Of a stretch of DNA of 64,000 bases, positions 22,076 through 34,200 are shown one piece after another. Position 1 is the stretch's first letter. The number at the start of each line of letters is the position of its first letter. Where the stretch lies: positions 3,171,839-3,235,838 of the forward strand of contig NC_030989.1 in assembly GCF_000149955.1 (NCBI RefSeq). The letters are read 5' to 3'. A model generated the notes under the pieces. It saw only the letters and a program-made list of their open reading frames with translations. It was not told the DNA's origin and did not search any database. Position numbers and translations under genes: made by a program. This DNA comes from Fusarium oxysporum f. sp. lycopersici 4287 (Eukaryota > Ascomycota > Sordariomycetes > Hypocreales > Nectriaceae).

Positions 22076-22243
22076 CTTGGGATTTAGATCTTGGTGATTT
22101 GGGGACCACTTCATTTTTTTTCGTTTGAAAGACGCAGGCGTGTTGATTGTATTTGAACTATATTTTAGACTAGACTTTTAGGTATCTGAACATTCATCTT
22201 TCGATTCTCATCATTCGTAGTACGTTCCATAAAAGCCTAGAAC

Positions 22244-24314
22244 TTAAATTCTGCACAGTCTTCCATTCTGTGTCGGGATACCGTCAACTTGATCAGTGAC
22301 GTACCATCGCTCGCTTCCAACACCCTGCAGTGCATAAAAGAGCCCATACGGATCAACCTTTTCCTTGATGGACAAAAGCCTCTTATACTTGTCAGTGCCG
22401 TAGAACGATTGTTGGAAGTTGGGTTCTGTTACGTCCGCTTCAGAAGCATACGCGCCACCGCCAGGAGTCACTTCCCTCCATGGTTTCATCCAGTCATTGG
22501 TCAATGTCTTACTCTTCTCAGCAACCACATCCCAGGAACTTCCTTCGGGATAGTCGATGACGGAGATCGCCCACATGGCTGCACTTCGCCATGCAGGGTT
22601 CACGGCATTGTCGGGGTAAGGTCCTGGACCTCCGGTGATGCCGAAGCCAATGATCTGCCCGCCCTTGTCTGAGAGACTCTTGAGGGCATCGAAAGTCTTG
22701 TTGAACTTTGCAGCATCTTTGAAGTTTTCACTTATTGTATTGTTTAGCGAGCTATGTGAGCAGAAAGACGAAAAGAATACTTACGTAGGGAAGAGGCGAC
22801 CAGCTGTTTTGGTCTTCGCACCGCCCACAACCTCACGGGGGAACCCAGCTGCCCAAGCACCGTAGTAGCTACTATGCTCCGACTCTGTAACATTGAACTC
22901 GATTCCAAGATCCTTCCACGTTTGGAAGAGAGGCGCAACGAGAGTCTTCAGCTCGACGAGAGTATGGTTTGGTGCGAACCATGGGAAGAACGAGAAAGCT
23001 AGCAAATCACCCTCTCCGTGGGTCACAGCCCAGTACTCGTAATTGCCAGCAGCATTAAAAGTTGGAATGAGTTCCCAATATGCTCTCACTGCTCTCCAGA
23101 AAGTGTTGTATGAGACTGTATTACTGGTGGTGAAGGAGAAACTCATGATGGCAGCCTTGATCTTGGGAAAGACTTTGACAGTGTATGAAGTCACGACGCC
23201 AAAGGTGCTTCCTCCACCACCGCAAAGAGCCCAAAACAGATCAGTGTTTTGGTGCTCGTTGGCAGTAACAAAGCGACCATTGGCAGTAACGACTTCAATA
23301 CTTAGAACCTGCGTCATGTTAATCCAGCCCAATTCAACAGTATGATAGGGGCTCAAACTACCTGATCCGCGCCCATACCGTAGAGCGGCGACATGGGAGA
23401 GTGTCCACCACCAGCTAAGAATCCACCAGCATAGCCGACGCTCATACCTTCACCACCAACAGCAGTAATGCCATACCTCTCAGCAGCTTCATAAAGCTCA
23501 GAGCCGATGACGCCAGCTCCCACCTTCAGGGCGGGCCCGCTGTAAAACTTGGTCTTGTAGCTCTTCAAGAACTGAATACTCTTGAAGCGCTGCATCCAGA
23601 CCGATAATGCACCAGCACCAGCAGACCGACCATTAAAGTCGTGGCCAGTATTCTTGATGACAAGTCTCAAGTTCATAGATCGTGCAAAGTTGACAGCCAA
23701 CTGCAAGTGAGCGACATTTCGTGCATCAACGACATATGAAGGATATCCGCCAAGGGTACATCTCCCATCGGTCTTCTCACCTGGTTGACATGTGCGACCT
23801 TGGTAAAGCGGCCACATGACAGACGATGGGTCGGCGATACTGAAGCGGGGTCAACTGGCGCTCTAACAAGGGATCAAAAGACCTACTGCAGAGAAGAGTT
23901 GCTCCATTGGTCCACGACACGACTACATTCTACCTTGTCATAAGAACCAAGGTTGCGGTAGCATGGGGCTGCGATTGGGACAGTCTTGATCAAAGCGCCA
24001 CCAGTGATAAGATCAAGCAATTTCCAGACAGAACTGGAAGGCCAATTGCGATCCTCAGGGAAGGTCTTACATTTTCCCAGTACGTGGTGAGTCGTGCTTC
24101 GGCCTTTCGAGGTGCTATTCGGATAGAAAAGAGAGGCGTGTGAGGGATCGATCTCATCAAGGGCTGAGAGGGAGGTATCTGTCAGTTGAAACGTCTCTTC
24201 CTTCAGGTAATCGCCCTGGACATGCTCGCCGACCTCTTTGGCTTTGCTGGGAGCTGCATGGACAGAGGCAAGAAGAGCGAGCAGACTGCCCAGGATGCTT
24301 GGAGTCATCTGCAT
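22244..24314 (-). CDS. Secreted FAD-linked oxidase, berberine-bridge-enzyme-like
   Basis: I read four exons: 23887-24314, 23362-23839, 22785-23308 and 22244-22730, giving 638 residues. An in-frame ATG further upstream (24431) is possible, but the start at 24314 gives a proper signal peptide ([20 protein letters not shown]). The FAD-binding PCMH domain (PF01565) spans roughly residues 150-330: [20 protein letters not shown], then [14 protein letters not shown] with the likely flavin-linking histidine, then [18 protein letters not shown] and [20 protein letters not shown]. The BBE domain (PF08031) closes the protein ([19 protein letters not shown]). Such enzymes oxidise alkaloids, other secondary metabolites or oligosaccharides (AA7) with release of hydrogen peroxide. 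With no biosynthetic neighbours, I cannot choose between an AA7-type sugar oxidase and a secondary-metabolite oxidase. Confidence 0.88.
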
Positions 24315-25486
24315 GGTGCTACTGCTCTGGGACAAAAGTAATGGATGCAGTAGGTCAGAGGAGGGGAGATGGCCTGGGAGCCACAACATGAGACAATGAA
24401 CTGTATGTAGATTAAAAAAGCATCCGCACAACCGGGATTCACCGGTAGATTACGATATTCCATGCCATATTCAGGCGATGCAGGTCCTGACGCGTAGTTC
24501 TAGCGGTGAACCAATTATCATTCCTTAAGCATGCATCATACCAGTTCCTGCATCGCGATTATTTCCAGACTTGTCATTTATGGCCGTTTGGTCAGATTTA
24601 AGTATAAGCAGGGTGTTAAGACCCCTGTGCCCTGCAAATTACTCAGGACTCCCGCATCGGCACAACGGGATTCTCGCTGAATTATCTAGACAATGTTGCA
24701 TCCTCCACGGATTAACCCCTCCGTTGACCGGGACTCGGGGATACGAGGAACCTTGGAATTCGGCTTTGATGTATCCGAGGAGCTAGGCAATTCATCCGGT
24801 TGGCGGGCTTAAGGGGATCAAGGATCTACGTAAATCCTGGAGCCGCAATAATATGGGTTTAAGATGTGGAGAACTATCCGTAGTCCCGTTTCTATTTAGC
24901 CAGCACAATTGCTGACAAGAAAGGGGATTCTATGATTAGTCAGTATTTTGGGCACTGAAGACTCAAAATAAGTCTGCGATCTATTGTGACTTGGCCCTGC
25001 AGTATACACTGTGACTTTTCCTATGTCGTCTCTAGCCCCCAATTGAGAAGCCTTACCAGTATCTTCAAGTCAGGTATTTTGGAAGCTTTAGGAGAGTGAT
25101 TTCATGCTGAGCAAAATTAATGCCTCACAATGCGGGGATCGGGGTTCTTCTCCCTGTAACGGATCGGTTCCCGCAATGTGACTGTGTGTTGGTTGAGATC
25201 TGAACCAACAGCTTTGGCGTAGATTCATCTAGGATCACCCTAACTCCGCGGAGGATTAACACCACTGCAGAAATGGAAAAGGTCTGATGTTGTTGGCTTG
25301 GAACACAATTTCGACCTTTGATTGAAATGACCCCGTTGCAATGTAATTCATCATGATTCCTGCGTGGCAGTCAGTCTGTCACAGGCCGCTAATGGAGTGG
25401 CTGCTTAGCTTGCGCCTATGTACATATAGACTAAAGAGATCTTGTTACTTCCAAATCGAGAGTCGAAGCTATCAAACTGGCTCGAG
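24315..25486. other. 1.2-kb intergenic region without a supported gene
   Basis: This lies between the divergent starts of the FAD oxidase and the rhodopsin-like gene. I found no coding frame with consistent splicing, and no RNA gene or repeat. It probably contains two independent promoters. Confidence 0.45.
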
Positions 25487-26814
25487 ATGAGGGTGGTTCA
25501 ACAGGCCTTCGGTCTCGGTATGTGCCCGTTTCTCAGCTACCTACAACGCCCCTACAGCAAAGTGCGATCGCGATAATATTTCTTATGACGTCTCTTGCCT
25601 TTGTTACCAGTAGTGCCCGTATATATACCCGCTTGAGCAAAAAGCAAGTCGGCATTGGTGAGTGGCTGACACTATCGGCATGCATAAAAAAGAATTGAAT
25701 CTGATCTAATGAACGCAGACGACTGGCTCGTCATCGCCGCAACGGTAAGCCTGTCGCCATCTATCTAAAGGTAAACCTAATGATCAACAACATAGCTGTT
25801 CTCGATTGGTTTGGCTGTACCGAATTACTTCTGTAGGACCCAGTCATGTGCTGCGTGAACTCAGCTCATCCCCAACAGTCTTCAAATACGAATACATAGG
25901 CTTTCCTACAGGCGATGTCCCCGATTCCTACGATGTCGAGCCGGTGTTATTCTATAACTGGATCATGCAAGTTCTCTACAGCCCGATCCTGGCGCTCGTC
26001 AAGTCCTCGATCCTTTTCTTCCTTCTTCGCCTCGGAGGCCATCGACGGAGTATCAGATGGTCAATCTATGCCTTGAACACATTCAACGTTACATTAATGA
26101 TCACCATATTCACCACGGTCATCTTCCAGATCCCAATTGCCGCATTCTGGAACCATTCCGTAACGCCGCGGCGACAAATTGACGGGCCGATGTTTTATAT
26201 CACGACGGCCATCATCACAATCGTTACAGATTCTCTTGTGCTTCTGATTCCGTTCTGGGTATTTGTAGGGCTGAAGATGCGACTAGCGGCAAAGATTGGT
26301 TTGATTGTCGTGTTTCTCATAGGCGGCGTGTGAGTTTGCATCGGTTGTTTGCCCGCAATCTCTAATCATCTAGGGTTACAACTGTTGCGATATTTCGTGT
26401 GATTGAGCTTCATAAGAAGTTCTATCAAGAAGGCTACGACTCCAGAAACTCTTTAGGCGACATTCTCAGCAGCATTGAGGTTAACCTAGCCACCATCGTC
26501 TGCTGCGGCCCTGCACTAAGACCGTTGTTCCGCAAGATGTTTCCACGCCTGTTCTCCGGTCGAAGCACTAATGAGACTGGGAAGTATAATACGCCCAGTC
26601 GATATGGAAATTGTGCTAGTGGTGGTGGCATATTTCACCTCAAGGATATGCATCGTAGCAGGACGCAAACGGAGATACGCGGATACTCACCAAATGGCAG
26701 TGAAGAGGAAATCATGACATACAACGGTATTCTGCGAACAACTGCTGTAAGTCGAGACATGTTGCAGATACTACCCTTTATATTCTGTCCAACAGTGACT
26801 AGGTTGACATTTAA
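25487..26814 (+). CDS. Fungal-rhodopsin-like integral membrane protein
   Basis: This gene encodes a seven-helix membrane protein of the fungal rhodopsin-domain family (PF20684, related to PTH11-type receptors). Supported exons are about 25558-25657, 25719-25744, 25796-25832, 25879-26329, 26374-26746 and 26803-26814. Helix 1 is AIAIIFLMTSLAFVTSSARI and is followed by KKQVGIDDWLVIAATLFSIG, the usual loop and helix 2. Later helices include YSPILALVKSSILFFLLRLG, FTTVIFQIPIAAFW and DSLVLLIPFWVFVGLKM. The motif LGDILSSIEVNLATIVCCGP is the helix-7 hallmark of the family. The first exon is uncertain: the ATG at 25487 joins in frame only with an unusual donor, and 25585 is an alternative start. The protein ends early, three codons after the last splice; the decayed copy at 34.7 kb is open further there, so this copy may be C-terminally truncated. 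Confidence 0.75.
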
Positions 26815-26849
26815 TATAACAAAGTCTAGTCAGTAGATAGAAACACGGT

Positions 26850-27539
26850 CACGGGACCGCAAGCGGGAGGGCTAGGAGGCCATGGAACATCATAAGAGCT
26901 TTTATAGATTTTTCAAGAACTCACACTGTTTTGCCAATATAGGTCACGCCATAAATATTAATATTAGAACTTTTGTTTCCGTAAGAGAATTAAGAAAATC
27001 AGATAGCATAGATTAAAATGTCTAAGACCTGCCCTTGCTTAATTAGCATATTTATCAGGGTAAGGTCCTAGACCTCTAGCAATACTAAAGCTTTTACCTA
27101 CCATTATCTAGGAGACTCTTAGATATACTAAAAGTCTTATTAAACCTAATAAGATCTTTTAAGCTCTTACTGAAGTTATAGTAAACAAGCTATATAAGCA
27201 GAAAGAAGGGAAAACTATATATAAGGAAAAGAGTAAGGATATTATAAGCAAGTCAGGCACATGATACAAACATCAGCTACCAGGTCCATTAACTTAAAAC
27301 AATACTCTTATAAATACAGCTTAGGTAGCGTATTAATTACCTATATAATTACCTAAGATAAGCTTTTTAGCATATCTAATAAAGTCTCATATATAAAGAG
27401 AACTCTAAATATATTCCCTAAGGAATAAAAAGGTTACCTCTAGTCTCCTATTATGGCTCCAACTGAACAGATATCATAAGCATAAATTAATCCACTTTTG
27501 TACAGAAAACTATGAGAATCCAGGTAAATGATTTATAAA
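26850..27539. other. AT-rich, decayed-looking sequence
   Basis: The part up to about 27060 is homologous to 34990-35230 (see the decayed duplicate). From about 27060 to 27430 the sequence is rich in TA, with repeated short TATAAG and CTTATT words and no open frame, the texture left by repeat-induced point mutation. No gene is supported. Confidence 0.6.
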
Positions 27540-28099
27540 CTATTCCTTGCTGTGAAGAATCAACTCAATAGGGACACCGCCAGGTAAATCCTCCTTGTTG
27601 TATGGCCGAGGCGTCACCCAATATACTGACCATTCGCCACTGCCGTTTGGATTTCTCCATGCCACCCAGTGCCCATCATTTATGTTCTCATCGGCAATTC
27701 CCAGAAGATGGTCCCCAGTCCCATCATCAAGAACATTCATCGAAAAGCCATGATAGATCATTGAGCCAATCCCAAACGGTCGAGTTTCAGGAGAAGTCCG
27801 CAGCTTGTAGGGCCCTCGGCCGCTTGGGCCGATGACAGATAAGAAGTCTGACCTAAGGTCATCCTTTAAGATGAGAGCAGTTTCATTTATATTGTACTGC
27901 AGGCAAAAGTCTAGTGTCCCGACATTGTCAAGGGTCAAAATTAGATTCTTGTCCGAGTTATGCGTGACATGCATGCCATTCACCTCATGCGATTCGCTAC
28001 AGCGCGTTAGTCATTTTCAGGTAGCTCTAAAGTTGTAAGAGTGTTGCTAGAAATAACGAACCATGAGACGCGGATAACATAGGTTTCAGATGTACTCAT
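27540..28099 (-). CDS. Hypothetical small protein, 164 residues
   Basis: Two exons, 28062-28099 and 27540-27996, give 164 residues starting MSTSETYVIRVS. The intron has a GTTCGT donor and a clear TGACTAAC branch site. I do not recognise the family. There is no signal peptide or membrane segment. The sequence alternates beta-like stretches (NLILTLDNVGTLDFCLQYN, FGIGSMIYHGFSMNVLDDG, WRNPNGSGEWSVYWVTPRPY), which suggests a compact beta-sandwich cytosolic protein. It sits between AT-rich decayed sequence and a broken AA9 gene, in transposon-rich surroundings. Codon use looks normal and the frame is intact, so I treat it as a real gene. Confidence 0.6.
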
Positions 28100-28668
28100 C
28101 GTAATGTATTCTGAAGAATATCAAGAATTAAGGACAGGTCGTAATGAGGCTTGACTCCGCCCGGATTTGCGGTTTGGCCGAGAGCCGAGAGCCATCAATA
28201 TCGTATCCACTTACCCGATGTGGCTTAGAAACGATGCTGAACTGAATGTCAACTCGATTCTCTTCCCAGAGTTCTTATCATGGAATGGGAGCAAAGGTAA
28301 TAGATAGTAAGGAGGACAACCCATATAATCTCTTCCATGACAAAGAATACAAAGGTTAGGCTCTCAAAGCTCTGGGAAAAAACTGTGATGGTGGCAATGG
28401 CAATTCTCAGGTTTGCTGAAACTAGAAAGCCCAGTGCTATCATTTGTTCTGTGAAAATACTTAATCTCTGAAGGCATGGTAAATGGGGTCCTAGCATTGT
28501 GCTTAAAATTTCTATTTAATAGAGAACAGACAAGCCAATTCACAGTGACGAGCTATCCAGTCATGGCTACCAGCGCCAAATCCCGATAAATGTGCAAAGG
28601 AAATGAAGGAAAGTCCAAAGGGTTCATTGGAAAATGTACACAATGGACCTTGAATTTAGCTATAAGGT
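28100..28668. other. Intergenic region without a gene
   Basis: This is the upstream flank of the 164-residue gene and the 3' flank of the broken AA9 gene. I see no supported frame or repeat here. Confidence 0.4.
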
Positions 28669-30408
28669 CTAGAAACGAGAATGCCTAGTCTTCTGGTTTT
28701 TAGCTTTTCGCACAGCTCTACATCCGCTCGCGGATGGCTTAGGAGAGGAATCACTGGGTACGCTAGTGGCAGTTGGAAAGGCGTTGGTGATAGCTTCGAA
28801 AGTGGTTGGCTTAGGAAGCCTAGAGGTGACCAATGTAGTCGCAATAATTGGGGCGATCGTCTGGTCTTTGGCAATTGAGGATCTGACAGAGCCATCGGTA
28901 AGACCTCCATTACCGTCCTTGAACAGAGGAGGACCAGGAATGGTATAGTTCTTCAAAATTGTGTAAGGGTTGAAGTAGAGGCCCGGATCAGTGGGAGTGT
29001 AGAGCTTAGTGCCCAAGACACCCTCAGGCTTGGCAGTTCCCGACCCTATAGTCTCGATATTGAAGCATTGAGGGTAGTTCTGTACAGGGTTCAAATCCAC
29101 GACACTCCACGACACATTTGTGAATATGGCGTGGATATGGATGCTGACTAATAATTTCGATGTGGAATGGGTGGAAATGGATCCATTATGGAAATGGATC
29201 CATATTGTGGAATTCGTGGAATGGAAACCTACTTCGTCCAACAATGGTAATTAATGGGTCCCGCCCGCCCTCGGTGACGTCAATGTTTTTGTCATTGGTC
29301 CATTAAAATCCGCCGTTGCTTGACGCAAAGGCAACACACCCACCGACGTTCCTGTTTCTTGTTATGCTGGATATTCGTAGCCGAACCGATATACCTATAG
29401 ACGCGCCTTGCCGTCTCTCTCCGTCAAGATCCAGCTTTTGTAGAGCTGAAAGAGCCGTTGATTGTCCTCTTCTGTTCGTTCTGGAACGGATGTGGTTGAC
29501 TTGGTAGGATGGGGAGTGGCCATTTCGATTTGGGGTAGTAACGCGAGTAACAGTGAAGCCCCCAGAATGGACTCATTGTGTACGGAGGAAAATGGGGTGG
29601 CAAATCGATGTTGTGTTGTTGTGGGTGATAGAAAGTACTTAGGATATGCGGGATTTCACAAGGAAATCAAGGTATTTTCGAACCCCACCTAAAATATTCC
29701 ACGATTTCCACATGTGGAACATGTGGAAGGGGCTTCGTGGCGTGGATATGGAAATGCTGAAGCCCACGTGGAATGGAATGGAATGGATATGGATCCACAT
29801 TATGGATCCATATGTGGATTTCGTGGTATGGATTTGAACCCTGGTTCTGTACGCCGCCAATCCTGTTTGACCCGTGAACAGCGATTATTTCGTGACGGAA
29901 GACATAGTTGCCGGCAGCTAGCGTCGAGGGTATCTTTGTCGTCCATGTTCGGTTGTTGTTGACCATCTTTCTAGCCGCCCACTCTTGAGTGTCAAAATCG
30001 ATCTCCGCTTTCGTCAATCTTTACCCACTTGAGGGTGGTCTTGTCGACAGCGGAGCAATCGCCATTGCAGGGAGCCACATAGGTCATCATTGAGTCGAAA
30101 TGAGCCCATTTAGTCCATTGAAAGTCGATGGCCCCGCCAGCGGCAACCTGAACAGTCAAATTGGCCGGCTTTCCATTCTTCTGGCAAATAATGTCTGGAT
30201 GAGTATAGTTGTTTGGGGACACGAAGCCATTGTCGAGGTTCTCAGCAGACCATGCAGCCAAAGGAGGGAGAGCTTTGCCGTTCTTGGTATCATAGTAGTA
30301 GTTCATCATGTAACCTTGGTGTTCAGCACCATCAGTCTTGAAGCTTGAGACAACGCCATGTGCAGCGGCGTTGCCGACAAAAGCAGCCAAGACGAAGGTG
30401 AAGTGCAT
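28669..30408 (-). pseudogene. AA9 lytic polysaccharide monooxygenase gene broken by a MITE and a frameshift
   Basis: AA9 enzymes use copper to cleave cellulose oxidatively outside the cell. The start at 30408 gives a 16-residue signal (MHFTFVLAAFVGNAAA), then the mature N-terminal histidine (HGVVSSFKTDG) that forms the copper brace. The second brace histidine is in FRHEIIAVHGS, and the QxY-like NYPQCFNIE follows. The C-terminus is a Ser/Thr/Pro-rich tail without CBM1. Two lesions are present. Near 29995-30015 the frame of KWVKIDE shifts by one base before the conserved DTQEWAARKM. At 29085-29843 a 759-bp element splits the codons of GGVQN and YPQCF, with a duplicated GTTCTGTA. Removing one target copy with the element rejoins the frame exactly, so the insertion is recent relative to the coding sequence; the frameshift would still disable the gene. 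Confidence 0.88.
29085..29843. mobile_element. 759-bp non-autonomous hAT-type MITE
   Basis: The element is bounded by an 8-bp direct repeat GTTCTGTA (29077-29084 and 29844-29851). Its terminal inverted repeat starts CAGGGTTCAAATCC at both ends and continues imperfectly with CACG-rich sequence. Both subterminal regions carry many ATGGATCCA and GTGGAATGG words. It has no open frame for a transposase. An 8-bp duplication and a CAG-initial TIR are hallmarks of the hAT superfamily. It lies inside the AA9 gene. Its TIR differs from those of both larger hAT elements in this window, so neither is the obvious mobiliser. Confidence 0.88.
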
Positions 30409-30429
30409 TTTGACGAAGAAAGACAAATC

Positions 30430-31245
30430 GAAGAACGAGCCAAGTAAAGCGGGAACGAGATAAGATAAAAAGAAACCGAATCTGAAAGAGAGGACGTGCA
30501 GTTAGCACCGGGCTTGAAGGAGCGGAAAGATGAACGCAGAGGGGAAGCTTGCAGGCAATTTCATGTTCTTTGCGAGGAGTTTATAATGCTAGATATCTTT
30601 AGAGATCTATTGCTACAAAATGTTAGACAACTGTAATTCGGAGCAAAGGGCTATGAGGGACCCTAAGCTGAAACACTAAAAGTTTGACAAAACGGAGTCC
30701 AAGATAATCACCTGCTAATTTTCCAATACCTGGGCCTTTATTTTCTCGGCCCCCGCGGAGAGCGGAGGGGGACCTGTGCTAAAATCACAGTGCTGGTGAA
30801 ACATATTACATACACTTACTTTACCAAAGAGATGTATAAGAACGTGTTTCAGGTGTCAGTACTAGATTGGGCGTCTAACACTGCTCTCGTTGGCCATTCC
30901 ACGGTGCCTGCCAGACTTGAACCATGGGCTCCCGATAGCCCTGACTCCCTAAACACTGAGGATGCGATGATTAGTCGCTCGCGGATAGTAATTTTCCACC
31001 AGACACAGCTCCCTCTCTCGACGAGCCAAGCCTCCGCCCTATGATAATTCTTTTTGAATGCCACCATGTTCTTCACAATTAAGCTATTGTACAATCTCAC
31101 GGCGTGCGGGAGCGTTTTGGAGGCCCGAGCCATTCCTTCTCGTCACTCGCGTTTCGTGTTGAGCTGTCACTGGCTAGAGAGGGCGAAATTCGAGACACAG
31201 AGGGCTATACATGTGAGTACATGTAATAAAAGCGAAGTGGCAAAG
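30430..31245. other. Intergenic region between the AA9 pseudogene and the hAT element
   Basis: This is the promoter of the AA9 gene and about 500 bp of sequence with no supported gene. Short open frames at 30790-31251 have no recognisable features. Confidence 0.4.
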
Positions 31246-31253
31246 CCCTAGAT

Positions 31254-34200
31254 CAGCGCAGCCCCCAGATCAAATCCAATCAAACAAATTGCCAAACAAA
31301 TCAATCAAATATGCCAAAATTTTATTTCAATCAAACAAATACAAAATCCTCGATTTGAAATAACATTTGATATATTTGATACACAATATGCCATCCAGCG
31401 TCCATGCTGCCAGACCGTTGACCGCGCTTTCACAGCTTACCCGGAACCTGGCTGGTGAGCGACCCCAGCCAATCAAAGTCATCCATCAAGCCTTCCATTA
31501 GTGAGCTACCCCAGTACCACGGTCAGGCTGGTGGGGGAGAAAGTAGCTCCTTAACTTTTACGTCCCGTCCTCGCGACATCAAGTCGCGTCGGTGCTAGTT
31601 TGTTTACCTTTCAACGCGTACCATTCCTCCCACGAGTCGACGCCTAACCCGATGGAATCCGACGACATCATGCTTCCTTCGCCTCCACCCTCTGCCTTTT
31701 CTTTTCTTCGACCACCGAGGAATTTGGCGAGTCAATTCGAGCTGACGACGCAGTCGGCATTGCCAGACCACCCTACTGTTGCAGATCTTCCGCGAGCAGT
31801 GTGGAGGAACAAACGATATGTTTTGGAAGAGTCCTTGTCCCGGAAGGGCTCGAAGGGCCGGAAGAGCTGGATCAAGCGCCATGGATTTTTTCTTGTTGAG
31901 ATCGACACTAACGACAGTCCTTTGAGTCCTTACTGGGCCTGTCGTTTGTGTGACGCGAAGGGTCAGCCTGAGTTCTTCGCCGCTGCTGCTACGAGTTCGG
32001 CAGCGGACCATCTCCGCAAGTATGTGAATGTGAATGTGACGTCGCGAGCTTGAGCACTATTGACCAACGCCAGGTCTCACAGGATTTTCGAGAGCAGTCA
32101 AGCAGCTGATCCAGATCTGTCAACCGATGAATCTGAACGGCCTAAGCGACGACGCTTGCAGTACAGCGCCGTGCCGCGTGCTAGAGTCAAGATGATCCGA
32201 GAACTGAGCCTGGGACTTCTGATCAACACCAATGTTCCTTTTTCCTTCTTCAGCGATACATTCTTTCAGCAGCTCGCTTGGCAGCTTGACCCTCACCTAG
32301 CTGACCAGATACCATGGAGCCGGCAATCGATGGGCCGTTTGCTGGATGACACGTACAAGTCTAAGAAAGATGAGATCAAGCAGGAGCTCTCAGATGCCCT
32401 TACTAAAATCCATCTGGGGTTCGACCTGTGGACATCGCCTAATCGGCATGCTGTTATGGCAGTCACAGCTCATTTTCTTGACCGCCAGGGCAAGCACCAG
32501 TCGCGCCTATTGGCACTCCGTCGCCAGCTAGGGTGTCATAGCGGAGAAAGTCTTGCGGTGACGCTCGGGCAAGTTGTGCGAGAATGGAAGATAGAGGACC
32601 GAGTCGGAACCGTGATCTCGGACAACGCATCTTCAAACGACAGCTGTCTCGTGAACTTTTACGGAGATCTCGACGCAGAGATGAGTCTGGCGGACGTTCG
32701 GGCCAGACGTATGCGCTGCTATGGGCATATCCTGAACCTGGTTGCTCGCGCCTTTCTCTACGGCGAAGATTTCGAGTCTTTCGAGGCCGAATCGCAGGTA
32801 TTTGATCTTCTCGGCCGGCGCGAGGATGACCTACGACACTGGAGAAAGAAAGGGCCGGTGGGAAAGCTCCACAATGTTGTCAAATTCATCAGATCTTCCC
32901 CTCAGAGGTGTGAGCTCTTCAAAAGGATCTCACGCGAGAACGACGAAGCACAAGAATACCTCTTGGCGAGTGAGTCGACGGCAGAGCTAGAGGTCGTAAT
33001 GAATAACGATACGAGATGGAACTCCACTTATCTCATGATCTCTCGAGCGCTCGTCAAGCAGGGAGACATCAGGGCGTTCTTGGTCCACCCAGAAGTGGAG
33101 AAATGGCTACCGGAGGCCGACATGCTGAAGGGAGATGACTGGAGACTGTTGGCAGAAATCAAACTTATTCTTGAGCCATTCTATCTACAGACTATGAGAA
33201 CGCAGGGCTGGGGCAGCGAAGGAGGTAACGGACGGCTCTGGGAAGTGATGACGGGTATGGAGTACTTGCTGGAACACCTAGAGGATCGGAAGCTGTTCCA
33301 TCATGCCGTTCCAGACGAGGCAGGGGGGCAGGACACCAACTCGCAGGCCGAGCTGGCTCGAGGGCGACCAGACCGTAACCGGCAGCTTCCTGCTCGATTT
33401 AGGGATTGCGAGACGGATATCCATCCGCGAAAGTCCAGGCAAGGCCCCTTGTCAGATCGTGGCTCGAGACAATGCGATGATGGATCAGGCAAGCCATCAG
33501 GATCATTAGGAATCGATGACATGGGAAAGGATCACCGACACTATTTAAGACTGTCCATCATGACTGCCTGGCAGAAACTAAACGAGTACTACACCAAGCT
33601 TGGAGACTCACCGTTGTTCGCTGCATCCATCATCCTCCACCCATCACTCGGCATGAACTATCTGGAGGTGAACTGGGCGTCGGAAGAGCAGCTTGTGTGG
33701 GTGAGGGATGCCAAAATTGGACTGTCTGACTACTTGGACCGTTGGTACCACTGCACCCCGCCCGGTGGATGAGCAGCAGAGAGATGATCATGGACACATC
33801 GACATCCTTAAGCGTACCAAGGACGCCACCTGAAGTTAGCGTGTTCAAGCAATGGATTAAAAGCAGGACAGCGAAGACCACGGTGATGGGAAGCGAGCTT
33901 GAGCGGTATCTGCGGCTAGAGCCGCAAGAGACTGAGGATCCAATCGAGTGGTGGATGGCTCACCAGGGACAATTCCCGATGATCAGCCAATTGGCTCTCG
34001 ATATACTCGCGATACCGGCGATGGCGACTGATTGCGAGAGGTCGTTCAGCCTAGCCAAGCTAACGCTGACGACGCAGAGGCTTTCGATGACGACGGAAAC
34101 GCTGGAGAAGTTACAATGCCTTAAGAACTGGGTCAGACATGGTGCGGTGAAGCTAGGGGCGACAATAGGTGGGGGGGAGGAGGTCCAATGGGAGATTGGA

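Noticed and set aside
24571..24786. Open frame of 71 codons on the plus strand
   Set aside because: No signal, motif or splice context. Probably chance in promoter sequence.
29085..29098. The MITE terminal repeat contains GGTTCAAATCC, a good match to a Pol III B box
   Set aside because: No matching A box at the proper distance and no cloverleaf can be drawn at either end. It is better explained as part of the transposon terminus.
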